Shown piece by piece: positions 38,733-52,867 of a DNA stretch of 64,000 nucleotides (positions are counted from its first letter, which is position 1; each line of letters opens with the position of its first letter). The translations under genes and the position numbers were made by a program. The notes under the pieces were generated by a model. The model was not told the DNA's origin. It searched no databases and saw only the letters and a list, made by a program, of their open reading frames with translations. Source of the DNA: Chamaelirium japonicum (lineage: Eukaryota > Streptophyta > Magnoliopsida > Liliales > Melanthiaceae); NCBI GenBank assembly GCA_947650365.1, contig OX393551.1:91362697-91426696 (forward strand), in the 5' to 3' direction.

Positions 38733-40568
38733 GTGTGAATCCATTCTATTTCATTCGTACAATCCATTCTAATTCATTCGCACGATCCATTCTAATTCAT
38801 TCTTACGATCCATTCTAATTCATTCATACGATCCATTCTAATTCATTCGTACGATTCATTCTAATTCATTCGCACAATCTATTCTAATTCATTCGTACGA
38901 TCCATTCTAATTCATTCGCACGATCTATTCTAATTCATTCATACGATCCATTCTAATTCATTAATACGATCCAATCTAATTCATTCATACGATCCATTCT
39001 AATTCATTCGTACGATCCATTCTAATTCATTCGCACGATCCATTCTAATTCATTCGCACGAATGTATCCATTCTAATTCATTCGTACGATCCATTCTAAT
39101 TCATTCGTATGATCCATTCTAATTCATTCGTACGATCCATTCTAATTCCTTTGTATGATCAATTTTAATTTATTCGCACAATCCATTCTAATTCATTCGT
39201 ATGATCCATTCTAATTCATTCGTACGATCCATGCTAATTCATTCGCACAATCCATTCTAATTCATTCGTATGATCCATTCTAATTCATTCGTACGATCTA
39301 TTCTAATTCATTCGTACGATCCATTCTAATTCATTTGTACGATTGTATCCACTCTAATTCATTCATACGATCCATTCTAATTCATTCGCACGAATGTATC
39401 CATTCCAATTCATTCGTACGATCCATTCTAATTCATTCGCACAATCTATTCTAATTCATTCGTACGATCCATTCTAATTCATTCGTACGATGCATTCTAA
39501 TTCATTCGTACAATCCATTCTAATTCATTCGCACGATCCATTCACATTCACTCAAACGATCCATTCTAATTCATTCATATGATCCATTCTAATTCATTCG
39601 CACGAATGTATCTATTCTAATTCATTCGTACAATCCATTCTATTTCATTCGTACGATCCATTCTTACTCATTCGTATGATCCATTCGTATCCATTCTAAT
39701 TCATTCGTACAATCTATTCTAATTCATTCGTACGATCCATTCTAATTCATTAATACGATCCAATCTAATTCATTCATACGATCCATTCTAATTTATTCGC
39801 ACGAATGTATCCATTCTAATTCATTCACACGATCCATTCTAATTCATTCATACGATCCATTCTATTTCATTCGTACGATCCATTCTTACTCATTCATACG
39901 TTCCATTCTAATTCATTCGTACGATCCATTCTAATTCATTCGTACGGTATGATTCATTCTAATTCATTCGTACGATTCATTCTAATTCAATCTATTCTAA
40001 TTCATTCGTACGATCCATTCTAATTCATTCGTACGATCCATTCTAATTCATTCGTACGATTCATTCTAATTCAATCCATTCTAATTCATTCGTACGATCC
40101 ATTCTTACTCATTCGTACGATCCATTCTAATTCATTCGCACGAATGAATCCATTCTAATTCATTCGTATGATCCATTCTAATTCATTTGCTTGAATGTAT
40201 CCATTCTAATTCATTCGTACGATCCATTCTATCTCATTCGTACAATCCATTCTATTTCATTCGTACGATCCATTCTAATTCATTCGCACGATCCATTATA
40301 ATTCATTCGCATGATCCATTCTAATTCATTCGTACGATCGATTCTAATTCATTCATACGATCCATTCTAAGTCATTCACACGAATGTATACATTCTAATT
40401 CATTCGTACGATCCATTCTAATTCATTCGCACAATCTATTCTAATTCATTCATACGATCCATTCTAATTTATTCGGACGATCCATTCTAATTCATTCATA
40501 CGATCCATTCTAATTCATTCATATGATCCATTCTAATTCATTCGCACGATCCATTCTTACTCATTCGT
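38733..40568 (-). repeat. Minus block
   Basis: Includes CATTCACATTCACTCAAACG near 39538 (reverse of the TTTGAGTGAATG landmark). From about 39.9 kb it shows the ACGGTATGATTC to GATCGATTC series. It ends at ATTCGTACGAAT (centre 40568/40569). Confidence 0.88.
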
Positions 40569-41684
40569 ACGAATAAATTTGAATGGATCGTATTAATGAA
40601 TTAGAATGGATCGTGTGAATGAATTAGAATGGATCGTACGAATGAGTAAGAATGGATCGTGCTAATGAATTAGAATGGATCATATGAATGAATTAGAATG
40701 GATCGTATGAATGAATTAGAATGGATCGTGCGAATAAATTAGAATGGATCGTATGTATGAATTAGAATAGATTGTGCGAATGAATTAGAATGGATCGTAC
40801 GAATGAATTAGAATGGATACATTCATGCGAATGAATTAGAATGGATCGTATGAATGAATTAGAATCGATCGTACGAATGAATTAGAATGGATCATGCGAA
40901 TGAATTAGAATGGATCGTGCGAATGAATTAGAATGGATCGTACGAATGAAATAGAATGGATTGTACGAATGAGATAGAATGGATCGTACGAATGAATTAT
41001 AATGGATACATTCATGCGAATGAATTAGAATGGATCATACGAATGAATTAGAATGGATTCATTCGTGCGAATGAATTAGAATGGATCGTACGAATGAGTA
41101 AGAATGGATTGTACGAATGAATTAGAATGGATTGAATTAGAATGAATCGTACGAATGAATTAGAATGGATCGTACGAATGAATTAGAATGGATCGTACGA
41201 ATGAATTAGAATGGATTGAATTAGAATGAATTGTACGAATGAATTAGAATGAATCATACCGTACGAATGAATTAGAATGGATCATACGAAGGAATTAGAA
41301 TGGATCGTACGAATGAATTAGAATGGATCGTACGAAGGAATTAGAATGGATCGTACGAAGGAATTAGAATGGATAGTACGAATGAATTAGAATGGATACC
41401 TTCGTGCAAATGAATTAGAATGGATCGTACGAATGAGTAAGAATGGATCGTACGAATGAAATAGAATGGATCGTATGAATGAATTAGAATGGATCGTGCG
41501 AATGAATTAGAATGGATCGTACGAATGAATTAGAATAGATTGTGCGAATGAATTAGAATGGATCGTACGAATGAATTAGAATGGATCGTACGAATGAATT
41601 AGAATGGATCGTATTAATGAATTAGAATGGATCGTGCGAATGAATTAGAATGGATCGTACAAATGAAATAGAATGGATTCGCAC
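40569..41684 (+). repeat. Plus block
   Basis: From 40641 it corresponds to 48411-49454 at a constant offset of 7,770 bp, including GAATCATACCGTACG near 41251. It ends at GAATGGAT 41671-41678. Confidence 0.89.
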
Positions 41685-43080
41685 GAATGTATCCATTCTA
41701 ATTCATTCATACGATCCATTCTAATTCATTCGTACAATCCATTCTAATTCATTCGCACGATCCATTCGCATTCACTCAAACGATCCATTCTAATTCATTC
41801 ATCTGATCCATTCTAATTCATTCGCACGAATGTATCCATTCTAATTCATTCGTACGATCCATTCTAATTCATTTGTATGAATGTATCCACTCTAATTCAT
41901 TCATACGATCCATTCTAATTCATTCGCACGAATGTATCCATTCCAATTCATTCGTACGATCCATTCTAATTCATTCACACAATCTATTCTAATTCATTCG
42001 TACGATCAATTCTAATTCATTAGCATGATCCATTCTAATTCATTCGTACGATCTATTCTATTTCATTCGTACAATCCATTCTTACTCAATCGTATGATCC
42101 ATTCTAATCCATTCGCACAATCTATTCTAATTCATTCGTACGATCCATTCTATTTCATTCGTATGATCCATTCTAATTCATACGATCCATTCTATTTCAT
42201 TCATACGATCCATTTTAATTCATTCGCACGTTCCATTCTAATTCATTCATACGATCCATTCTAATTCATTCGTACGATCCATTCTAATTTCTTCGTATGA
42301 TCTATTCTAATTCCTTCGTACGATCCATTCTAATTCCTTCGTACGATCCATTCAAATTCATTCGCACGAATCTATCCATTCTAATTCATTCGTACGATCC
42401 ATTCTAATTCATTCGCACGATCCATTCTAATTCATTAATACGATCCAATCTAATTCATTTATACGATCTATTCGAATTCATTCGCACGAATATATCCTTT
42501 CTAATTCATTCGTACGATCCATTCTAATTCATTCACACAATCCATTCTAATTCATTAGTACGATCCATTCTAATTCATTCGTACGATCCATTCTAATTCA
42601 TTAGCACGATCCAAATTCATTTATCCGTACGATCTATTCTATTTCATTCGTCCGATCCATTCTTATCGCACGATCCATTCTAATTCATTCGCATGATCCA
42701 TTCTCTATTCTAATTCCTTCGTACGATCCATTCTAATTCCTTCGTATCCATTCTAATTCACTCATACGATCCATTCTAATTCATTCATACGATCCTTTCT
42801 AATTTATTCGCATGAATGTATCCATTCTAATTCATTCGTACGATCCATTCTAATTCATTCGCATGATCCATTCTAATTCATTCGCACGATCCATTATAAT
42901 TCATTCATACGATCCATTCTAATTCATTCGTACGATCCATTCTAATTCATTCGCACGATCCATTCTAATTCATTCGCATGAATGTATCTATTCTAATTCA
43001 TTCGTATGATCCATTCTAATTCATTCACACGATCCATTCTAATTCATTCATACAATCCATTCTATTTCTTTTGCACGAAT
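40641..43080. repeat. Long repeat pair, copy A
   Basis: Offset to 48411 is 7,770 bp through at least the open-frame module (42025 and 49795), then 8,038 bp by 42971/51009. A stretch of about 268 bp present at about 50.63-50.9 kb is therefore absent here. The plus-to-minus junction inside is at 41671 and 49441. Confidence 0.87.
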
Positions 43081-43102
43081 GTATCCATTCTAATTCATTC
43101 GT
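41685..43102 (-). repeat. Minus block
   Basis: Contains reverse TTTGAGTGAATGCG at about 41766 and the 42025-42264 open-frame module read on +. That module is the inverted counterpart of 25636-25875 and 52288-52527. It ends at CATTCGTATGAATG. Confidence 0.89.
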
Positions 43103-45165
43103 ATGAATGAATTAGATTGGATCGTATTAATGAATTAGAATGGATACATTCGTGCGAATGAATTAGAATGGATTGTATGAATGAATTAGATTGGATCGTA
43201 TAAATGAATTAGAATGGATCTTACGTATGAATTAGAATGGATTATATGAATGAAATAGAATGGATCATACGAATGAAATAGAATGGATCGTACGAAGGAA
43301 TGAGAATGGATCGTATGAATGAATTAGAGTGGATACATTCGTGCGAATGAATTCGAATAGATCGTGCGAATGAATTAGAATGGATTGTACGAATGAATTA
43401 GAATGGATCGTACGAATGAAATAGAATGGATCGTACGAATGAATTAGAATGGATACATTCGTGCAAAAGAAATAGAATGGATTGTATGAATGAATTAGAA
43501 TGGATCGTGTGAATGAATTAGAATGGATCATACGAATGAATTAGAATGGATACATTCGTGCGAATGAATTAGAATGGATCGTGCGAATGAATTAGAATGG
43601 ATCGTACGAATGAATTAGAATGGATCGTATGAATGAATTAGAATGGATCGTGCGAATGAATTAGAATGGATCGTGCGAATGAATTAGAATGGATCGTATG
43701 AATGAATTAGATTGGATCGTATTAATTAATTAGAATGGATCGTACGAATGAATTAGAATAGATCGTACGAATGAATTAGAATGGATACGAATGGATCGTA
43801 CGAATGAATTAGAATGGATCGTACGAATGGATACATTCGTGCGAATGAATTATGATGGATCGTATGAATAAATTAGAATAGATTGTGCGAATGAATTAGA
43901 ATGGATCGTACGAATGAATTAGAATGGATACATTCATGCGAATGAATTACAATGGATCGTATGAATGAATTAGAATGGATCGTATGAGTGAATTAGAATG
44001 GATACGAAGGAATTAGAATGGATCGTACGAAGGAATTAGAATGGAGAATGGATCGTGCGAATGAATTAGAATGGATCGTGCGATAAGAATGGATCGGACG
44101 AATGAAATAGAATAGATCGTACGGATAAATGAATTTGGATCGTGCTAATGAATTAGAATGGATCGTACGAATGAATTAGAATGGATCGTACTAATGAATT
44201 AGAATAGATTGTGTGAATGAATTAGAATGGATCGTACGAATGAATTAGAAAGGATATATTCGTGCGAATGAATTAGAATAGATCGTATGAATGAATTAGA
44301 TTGGATCGTATTAATGAATTAGAATGGATCGTGCGAATGAATTAGAATGGATCGTACGAATGAATTAGAATGGATAGATTCGTGTGAATGAATTTGAATG
44401 GATCGTACGAAGGAATTAGAATGGATGGTACGAAGGAAATGGAATAGATCATACGAAGAAATTAGAATGGATCGTACGAATGAATTAGAATGGATCGTAC
44501 GAATGAATTAGATTGGATCGTATTAATGAATTAGAATGGATCGTGCGAATGAATTAGAATGGATCGTACGAATGAATTAGAATGGATAGATTCGTGTGAA
44601 TGAATTTGAATGGATCGTACGAAGGAATTAGAATGGATCGTACGAAGGAATTGGAATAGATCATACGAAGAAATTAGAATGGATCGTATGAATGAATTAG
44701 AATGGATCGTACGAATGAATTAGAATAGATTGTGCGAATGGATTAGAATGGATCATACGATTGAGTAAGAATGGATTGTACGAATGAAATAGAATAGATC
44801 GTACGAATGAATTAGAATAGATCATGCTAATGAATTAGAATTGATCGTACGAATGAATTAGAATAGATTGTGCGAATGAATTAGAATGGATCGTACGAAT
44901 GAATTGGAATGGATACATTCGTGCGAATGAATTAGAATGGATCGTATGAATGAATTAGAGTGGATACATTCGTACAAATGAATTAGAATGGATCGTACGA
45001 ATGAATTAGAATGGATACATTCGTGCGAATGAATTAGAATGGATCATATGAATGAATTAGAATGGATCGTTTGAGTGAATGCGAATGGATCGTGCGAATG
45101 AATTAGAATGGATTGTACGAATGAATTAGAATGGATCGTACGAATGAATTAGATTGGATACATTC
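43103..45165 (+). repeat. Plus block, homologue of 1-1276
   Basis: 43265-43531 reads as an 88-codon frame on the minus strand and is the inverted counterpart of 14697-14927 and 51044-51274. From 43.8 kb it follows the 1-1276 order (GAATGGAGAATG at 44039), with an extra 212-bp duplication. It ends at GATTGGAT 45152, spacer, ATCCATTC 45172. Confidence 0.89.
44290..44710 (+). repeat. Tandem duplication, 212-bp period
   Basis: GATTGGATCGTATTAATG at 44299 and 44511, and ATAGATTCGTGTGAATG at 44375 and 44587, are each 212 bp apart. 212 equals eight 23-bp units plus one 28-bp unit. The private GTGTG variant is in both copies, while most related modules have GTGCG. Confidence 0.85.
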
Positions 45166-47154
45166 GTGCGAATCCATTCTATTTCATTCGTACGATCCAT
45201 TCTAATTCATTCGCACGATCCATTCTAATTCATTCATACGATCCATTCTAATTCATTCGTACGATCCATTCTAATTCATTCGTACGATCCATTCTAATTC
45301 AATCGCACAATCTATTCTAATTCATTCGTACGTTCCATTCTAATTCATTCGCACGATCCATTCTAATTCATTCATACGATCCATTCTATTTCATTCGTAC
45401 GATCCATTCTTATTCATTTGTACGATCCATTCTAATTCATTTGCACGAAGGTATCCATTCTAATTCATTCGTACTATCCATTCTAATTCCTTCGTACGAT
45501 CCATTCTAATTCCTTCGTACGATCCATTCTAATTCATTCGTACGATCCATTCTAAGTCATTCGTACGATCCATTCTAATTCCTTCGTATGATCCATTCTA
45601 ATTCATTTGTACGGTATGATTCATTCTAATTCATTCGTACGATTCATTCTAATTCAATCCATTCTAATTCATTCGTACGATCATGCTAATGAATTAGAAT
45701 GGATTGTACGAATGAATTAGAATAGATTGTGCGAATGAATTAGAATGGATCGTACGAATGAATTAGAATGGATCGTACAAATGAATTAGAATGGATCGTA
45801 TGAATGAATTAGAATGGATTGTACGAATGAATTAGAATGGATCGTACGAATGAATTAGAATGGATACATTCGGGCGAATCCATTCTATTTCATTCGTACG
45901 ATCCATTCTAATTCATTCGCACGATCCATTCTAATTCATTCATACGATCCATTCTAATTCATTTGTACGATCCATTCTAATTCATTCGTACGATCCATTC
46001 TAATTCATTCGCACAATCTATTCTAATTCATTCGTACGATCCATTCTAATTCATTCGCACGATCCATTCTAATTCATTCATACGATCCATTCTATTTCAT
46101 TCGTACGATCCATTCTTACTCATTCGTACGATCCATTCTAATTCATTTGCACGAAAGTATCCATTCTAATTCATTCGTACTATCCATTCTAATTCCTTCG
46201 TACGATCCATTCTAATTCCTTCGTACGATCCATTCTAATTCATTCGTATGATCCATTCTAATTCCTTCGTATGATCCATTCTAATTCATTCGTACGATAT
46301 GATTCATTCTAATTCATTCGTACGATTCATTCTAATTCAATCCATTCTAATTCATTCGTACGATCCATTCTAATTCATTCGTACGATCCATTCTAATTCA
46401 TTCGTATGATCTATTCTAATTCATTCGCACAATCTATTCTAATTCATTCGTACGATCCATTCTAATTCATTCGTACGATCCATTCTAATTCATTCGCACG
46501 ATCCATTCTAATTCATTCATACGATCCATTCTAATTCATTCGTACGATCCATTCTAATTCATTCGTACGATCCATTCTAATTCAATCGCACAATCTATTC
46601 TAATTCATTCGTACGTTCCATTCTAATTCATTCGCACGATCCATTCTAATTCATTCATACGATCCATTCTATTTCATTCGTACGATCCATTCTTATTCAT
46701 TTGTACGATCCATTCTAATTCATTTGCACGAAGGTATCCATTCTAATTCATTCGTACTATCCATTCTAATTCCTTCGTACGATCCATTCTAATTCCTTCG
46801 TACGATCCATTCTAATTCATTCGTACGATCCATTCTAATTCATTCGTACGATCCATTCTAATTCCTTCGTATGATCCATTCTAATTCATTTGTACGGTAT
46901 GATTCATTCTAATTCATTCGTACGATTCATTCTAATTCAATCCATTCTAATTCATTCGTACGATCATGCTAATGAATTAGAATGGATTGTACGAATGAAT
47001 TAGAATAGATTGTGCGAATGAATTAGAATGGATCGTACGAATGAATTAGAATGGATCGTACAAATGAATTAGAATGGATCGTATGAATGAATTAGAATGG
47101 ATTGTACGAATGAATTAGAATGGATCGTACGAATGAATTAGAATGGATACATTC
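45166..47154. repeat. Mosaic of minus and plus blocks, doubled
   Basis: Blocks: minus 45166-45680, plus 45681-45871, minus 45872-46963, plus 46964-47154. Both minus-to-plus switches are CGATCATGCTAATG. Both plus-to-minus switches carry the private spacer ACATTCGGGCGA. Confidence 0.9.
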
Positions 47155-47700
47155 GGGCGAATCCATTCTATTTCATTCGTACGATCCATTCTAATTCATT
47201 CGCACGATCCATTCTAATTCATTCATACGATCCATTCTAATTCATTTGTACGATCCATTCTAATTCATTCGTACGATCCATTCTAATTCATTCGCACAAT
47301 CTATTCTAATTCATTCGTACGATCCATTCTAATTCATTCGCACGATCCATTCTAATTCATTCATACGATCCATTCTATTTCATTCGTACGATCCATTCTT
47401 ACTCATTCGTACGATCCATTCTAATTCATTTGCACGAAAGTATCCATTCTAATTCATTCGTACTATCCATTCTAATTCCTTCGTACGATCCATTCTAATT
47501 CCTTCGTACGATCCATTCTAATTCATTCGTATGATCCATTCTAATTCCTTCGTATGATCCATTCTAATTCATTCGTACGATATGATTCATTCTAATTCAT
47601 TCGTACGATTCATTCTAATTCAATCCATTCTAATTCATTCGTACGATCCATTCTAATTCATTCGTACGATCCATTCTAATTCATGCGCACAATCTATTCT
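45174..47700. repeat. Tandem duplication, 1283-bp period
   Basis: Anchors 45301/46584 (AATCGCACAA), 45678/46961 (CGATCATGC) and 45858/47141 (GAATGGAT with the GGGCG spacer) all differ by exactly 1283 bp. The copies match by eye nearly base for base to about 47.68 kb, including private variants, so this is among the youngest events in the window. Confidence 0.92.
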
Positions 47701-48112
47701 AATTCATTCGCACAATCTATTCTAATTCATTCGTACGATCCATTCTATTTCATTCGTACGATCCATTCTAATTCATTCGTACAATCCATTCTAATTCATT
47801 CGCACGATCCATTCTTACTCATTCGTACGATCCATTCTAATTCATTCGCACGATCCATTCTAATTCATTAATACGATCCATTCTAATTCATTCGCACGAT
47901 CCATTCTAATTCATTCACACTCATACGATCCATTCTAATTCATTCGCACGAATGTATCCTTTCTAATTCATTCGTACGATCCATTCTAATTTATTCGCAC
48001 AATCTATTCAAATTCATTCGAACGATCCATTCTAAGTCATTCGTACGATCCACTCTAATTCATTCGCACAATCCATTCTAATTCATTAGCACGATCCATT
48101 CTAATTCCTTCG
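47155..48112 (-). repeat. Minus block
   Basis: Its first 0.5 kb is the second copy of the 1283-bp repeat. After that come TTACTCATTCG, CATTAATACG and CACACTCATACG in the order seen at about 22.8 kb. The 62-codon frame 47683-47871 starts at the private ATGCGCAC variant. It ends at TTCGTATGAATG. Confidence 0.88.
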
Positions 48113-49454
48113 TATGAATGAATTAGAATGGATCGTACAAATGAATTAGAATGGATCGTACGAATGAATTAGAATGGATCGTTCGAATGAATTAGAATAG
48201 ATTGTGCGAATGAATTAGAATGGATCGTACGAATGAATTAGAAAGGATATATTCGTGCGAATGAATTAGAATGGATCGTATGAGTGTGAATGAATTAGAA
48301 TATATTCGTGCGAATGAATTAGAATGGATCGTATGAGTGTGAATGAATTAGAATGGATCGTGCGAATGAATTAGAATGGATCGTGCGAATGAATTAGAAT
48401 GGATCGTACGAATGAGTAAGAATGGATCATGCGAATGAATTAGAATGGATCATATGAATGAATTAGAATGGATCGTATGAATGAATTAGAATGGATCGTG
48501 CGAATAAATTAGAATGGATCGTATGAATGAATTAGAATAGATTGTGCGAATGAATTATAATGGATCGTATGAATAAATTAGAATGGATACATTCGTGCGA
48601 ATGAATTAGAATGGATTGTATGAATGAATTAGAATCGATCGTACGAATGAATTAGAATGGATCATGCGAATGAATTAGAATGGATCGTGCGAATGAATTA
48701 CAATGGATCGTACGAATGAAATAGAATGGATTGTACGAATGAGATAGAATGGATCGTACGAATGAATTAGAATGGATACATTCATGCGAATGAATTAGAA
48801 TGGATCATACAAATGAATTAGAATGGATTCATTCGTGCGAATGAATTAGAATGGATCGTACGAATGAGTAAGAATGGATCGTACGAATGAATTAGAATGG
48901 ATTGAATTAGAATGAATCGTACGAATGAATTAGAATGGATCGTACGAATGAATTAGAATGGATCGTACGAATGAATTAGAATGGATTGAATTAGAATGAA
49001 TCGTACGAATGAATTAGAATGAATCATACCGTACGAATGAATTAGAATGGATCATACGAAGGAATTAGAATGGATCGTACGAATGAATTAGAATGGATCG
49101 TACGAAGGAATTAGAATGGATCGTACGAAGGAATTAGAATGGATCGTACGAAGGAATTAGAATGGATACCTTCATGCAAATGAATTAGAATGGATCGTAC
49201 GAATGAGTAAGAATGGATCGTATGAATGAAATAGAATGGATCGTATGAATGAATTAGAATGGATCGTGCGAATGAATTAGAATGGATCGTACGAATGAAT
49301 TAGAATAGATTGTGCGAATGAATTAGAATGGATCGTACGAATGAATTAGAATGGATCGTACGAATGAATTAGAATAGATCGTATGAATGAATTAGAATGG
49401 ATCGTGCGAATGAATTAGAATGGATCGTACGAATGAAATAGAAAGGATTCGCAC
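48113..49454 (+). repeat. Plus block
   Basis: Contains a 53-bp local duplication at its start and GAATCATACCGTACG near 49020. It ends at a mutated common junction (GAAAGGAT 49441, spacer TCGCACGAATGT, ATCCATTC 49461). Confidence 0.89.
48248..48353 (+). repeat. Local tandem duplication, 53-bp period
   Basis: TATATTCGTGCGAATG to GTATGAGTGTGAATG occurs twice, starting at 48248 and 48301, with no clear difference. In reverse it resembles the CACACTCATACG segments of the minus blocks. Confidence 0.85.
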
Positions 49455-51119
49455 GAATGTATCCATTCTAATTCATTCGTACGATCCATTCTAATTCATT
49501 CGTACAATCCATTCTAATTCACTCGCACGATCCATTCGCATTCACTCAACCGATCCATTCTAATTCATTCATATGATCCATTCTAATTCATTCGCACGAA
49601 TGTATCCATTCTAATTCATTCGTATGATCCATTCTAATTCATTTGTACGAATGTATCCACTCTAATTCATTCATACGATCCATTCTAATTCATTCGCACG
49701 AATGTATCCATTCCAATTCATTCGTACGATCCATTCTAATTCATTCGCACAATCTATTCTAATTCATTCGTACGATCAATTCTAATTCATTAGCATGATC
49801 CATTCTAATTCATTCGTACGATCTATTCTATTTCATTCGTACAATCCATTCTTACTCAATCGTATGATCCATTCTAATCCATTCGCACAATCTATTCTAA
49901 TTCATTCGTACGATCCATTCTATTTCATTCGTATGATCCATTCTAATTCATACGATCCATTCTATTTCATTCATACGATCCATTTTAATTCATTCGCACG
50001 ATCCATTCTAATTCATTCGTACGATCCATTCTAATTCATTCGTACGATCCATTCTAATTTCTTCGTATGATCTATTCTAATTCCTTCGTACAATCCATTC
50101 TAATTCCTTTGTACGATCCATTCAAATTCATTCGCACGAATCTATCCATTCTAATTCATTCGTACGATCCATTCTAATTCATTCGCACGATCCATTCTAA
50201 TTCATTAATACGATCGAATCTAATTCATTCATATGATCTATTCAAATTCATTCGCACGAATATATCCTTTCTAATTCATTCGTACGATCCATTCTAATTC
50301 ATTCACACAATCTATTCTAATTCATTAGTACGATCCATTCTAATTCATTCGTACGATCCATTCTAATTCATTAGCACGATCCAAATTCATTTATCCGTAC
50401 GATCTATTCTATTTCATTCGTCCGATCCATTCTTATCGCACGATCCATTCTAATTCATTCGCACGATCCATTCTCCATTCTAATTCCTTCGTACGATCCA
50501 TTCTAATTCCTTCGTATCCATTCTAATTCACTCATACGATACATTCTAATTCATTCATACGATCCATTCTAATTCATTCGCATGAATGTATCCATTCTAA
50601 TTCATTCGTACGATCCATTCTAATTCATTCGCACAATCTATTCTAATTCATTCATATGACCCATCATAATTCATTCGCACGAATGTATCCATTCTAATTC
50701 ATTCGTACAATCCATTCTATTTCATTCGTACGATCCATTCTTACTCATTCGTACGATCCATTCGTATCCATTCTAATTCATTCGTACGATCTATTCTAAT
50801 TCATTCGTACGATCCATTCTAATTCATTAATACGATCCAATCTAATTCATTCATACAATCCATTCTAATTCATTCGTACGATCCATTCTAATTCATTCGC
50901 ACGATCCATTCTAATTCATTCGCACGATCCATTCTAATTCATTCATACGATCCATTCTAATTCATTCGTACGATCCATTCTAATTCATTCGCACGATCCA
51001 TTCTAATTCATTCGCATGAATGTATCCATTCTAATTCATTCGTATGATCCATTCTAATTCATTCACACGATCCATTCTAATTCATTCGTACAATCCATTC
51101 TATTTCTTTTGCACGAATG
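48411..51119. repeat. Long repeat pair, copy B
   Basis: Partner of 40641-43080. It carries the 268-bp stretch around 50.63-50.9 kb missing from copy A. That stretch is also present near 14.28-14.55 kb, which favours a deletion in copy A rather than an insertion here. Confidence 0.87.
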
Positions 51120-51472
51120 TATCCATTCTAATTCATTCGTACGATCCATTCTATTTCATTCGTACGATCCATTCTAATTCATTTGTACAATCCATTCTAA
51201 TTCATTCGCACGATCTATTCGAATTCATTCGCACGAATGTATCCACTCTAATTCAGTCATACGATCCATTCTAATTCCTTCGTACGATCCATTCTATTTC
51301 ATTCGTATGATCCATTCTATTTCATTCATATAATCCATTCTAATTCATACATAAGATCCATTCTAATTCATTTATACGATCCAATCTAATTCATTCATAC
51401 AATCCATTCTAATTTATTCGCACGAATGTATCCATTCTAATTCATTAATACGATCCAATCTAATTCATTCAT
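49455..51472 (-). repeat. Minus block
   Basis: Reverse landmark CGCATTCACTCAACCG at about 49537 (AACC for AAAC). It holds the open-frame modules 49795-50034 and 51044-51274, both satellite. It ends at CATTCATACGAATG. Confidence 0.89.
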
Positions 51473-52867
51473 ACGAATGAATTAGAATGGATACATTCGT
51501 GCAAAAGAAATAGAATGGATTGTATGAATGAATTAGAATGGATCGTGTGAATGAATTAGAATAGATCATACGAATGAATTAGAATGGATACATTCGTGCG
51601 AATGAATTAGAATGGATCGTATGAATGAATTAGAATGGATCGTATGAATGAATTAGAATGGATCGTGCGAATGAATTAGAATGGATCGTGCGAATGAATT
51701 AGAATGGATCATACGAATGAATTAGAATGGATAAATTCATGCGAATGAATTAGAATGGATCGTATGAATGAATTAGAATGGATCGTATGAGTGAATTAGA
51801 ATGGATACGAAGGAATTAGAATGGATCGTACGAAGGAATTAGAATGGAGAATGGATCGTGCGAATGAATTAGAATGGATCGTGCGATAAGAATGGATCGG
51901 ACGAATGAAATAGAATAGATCGTACGGATAAATGAATTTGGATCATGCTAATGAATTAGAATGGATCGTACGAATGAATTAGAATGGATCGTACTAATAA
52001 ATTAGAATAGATTGTGTGAATGAATTAGAATGGATCGTACGAATGAATTAGAAAGGATATATTCGTGCGAATGAATTAGAATAGATCGTATGAATGAATT
52101 AGATTGGATCGTATTAATGAATTAGAATAGATCGTGCGAATGAATTAGAATGGATCGTACGAATGAATTAGAATGGATAGATTCGTGCGAATGAATTTGA
52201 ATGGATCGTACGAAGGAATTAGAATGGATCGTACGAAGGAATTAGAATAGATCATACGAAGAAATTAGAATGGATCGTACGAATGAATTAGAATGGATCG
52301 TATGAATGAATTAGAATGGATCGTGCGAATGAATTAAAATGGATCGTATGAATAAAATAGAATGGATCGTATGAATTAGAATGGATCATACGAATGAAAT
52401 AGAATGGATCGTACGAATGAATTAGAATAGATTGTGCGAATGGATTAGAATGGATCATACGATTGAGTAAGAATGGATTGTACGAATGAAATAGAATAGA
52501 TCGTACGAATGAATTAGAATGGATCATGCTAATGAATTAGAATTGATCGTACGAATGAATTAAAATAGATTGTGCGAATGAATTAGAATGGATCGTACGA
52601 ATGAATTGGAATGGATACATTCGTGCGAATGAATTAGAATGGATCGTATGAATGAATTAGAGTGGATACATTCGTACAAATGAATTAGAATGGATCGTAC
52701 GAATGAATTAGAATGGATACATTCGTGCGAATGAATTAGAATGGATCATATGAATGAATTAGAATGGATCGTTTGAGTGAATGCGAATGGATCGTGTGAA
52801 TGAATTAGAATGGATTGTACGAATGAATTAGAATGGATCGTACGAATGAATTAGAATGGATACATTC
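51473..52867 (+). repeat. Plus block, homologue of 1-1276 and 43.8-45.17 kb
   Basis: GAATGGAGAATG at 51842 and TTTGAGTGAATGCG at 52772. The minus-strand frame at 52288-52527 matches 697-936. It ends at GAATGGAT 52854-52861, spacer ACATTCGTGCGA, ATCCATTC 52874-52881. Confidence 0.9.

Larger units (their letters stand above)
31293..40900. repeat. Large higher-order module, copy A
   Basis: Matches 52874-64000 in block order, junction types and monomer variants. Anchor pairs are 31293/52874, 33112/54670, 34461/55472, 36031/57019, 37590/58555, 38719/61772 and 40568/63690. Offsets run from 20,965 to 23,122 bp, and several steps between them are multiples of 23. Copy A has an internal 520-bp-period duplication at 33.3-34.2 kb. 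Copy B has an extra 2.04-kb tandem copy. Confidence 0.88.
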
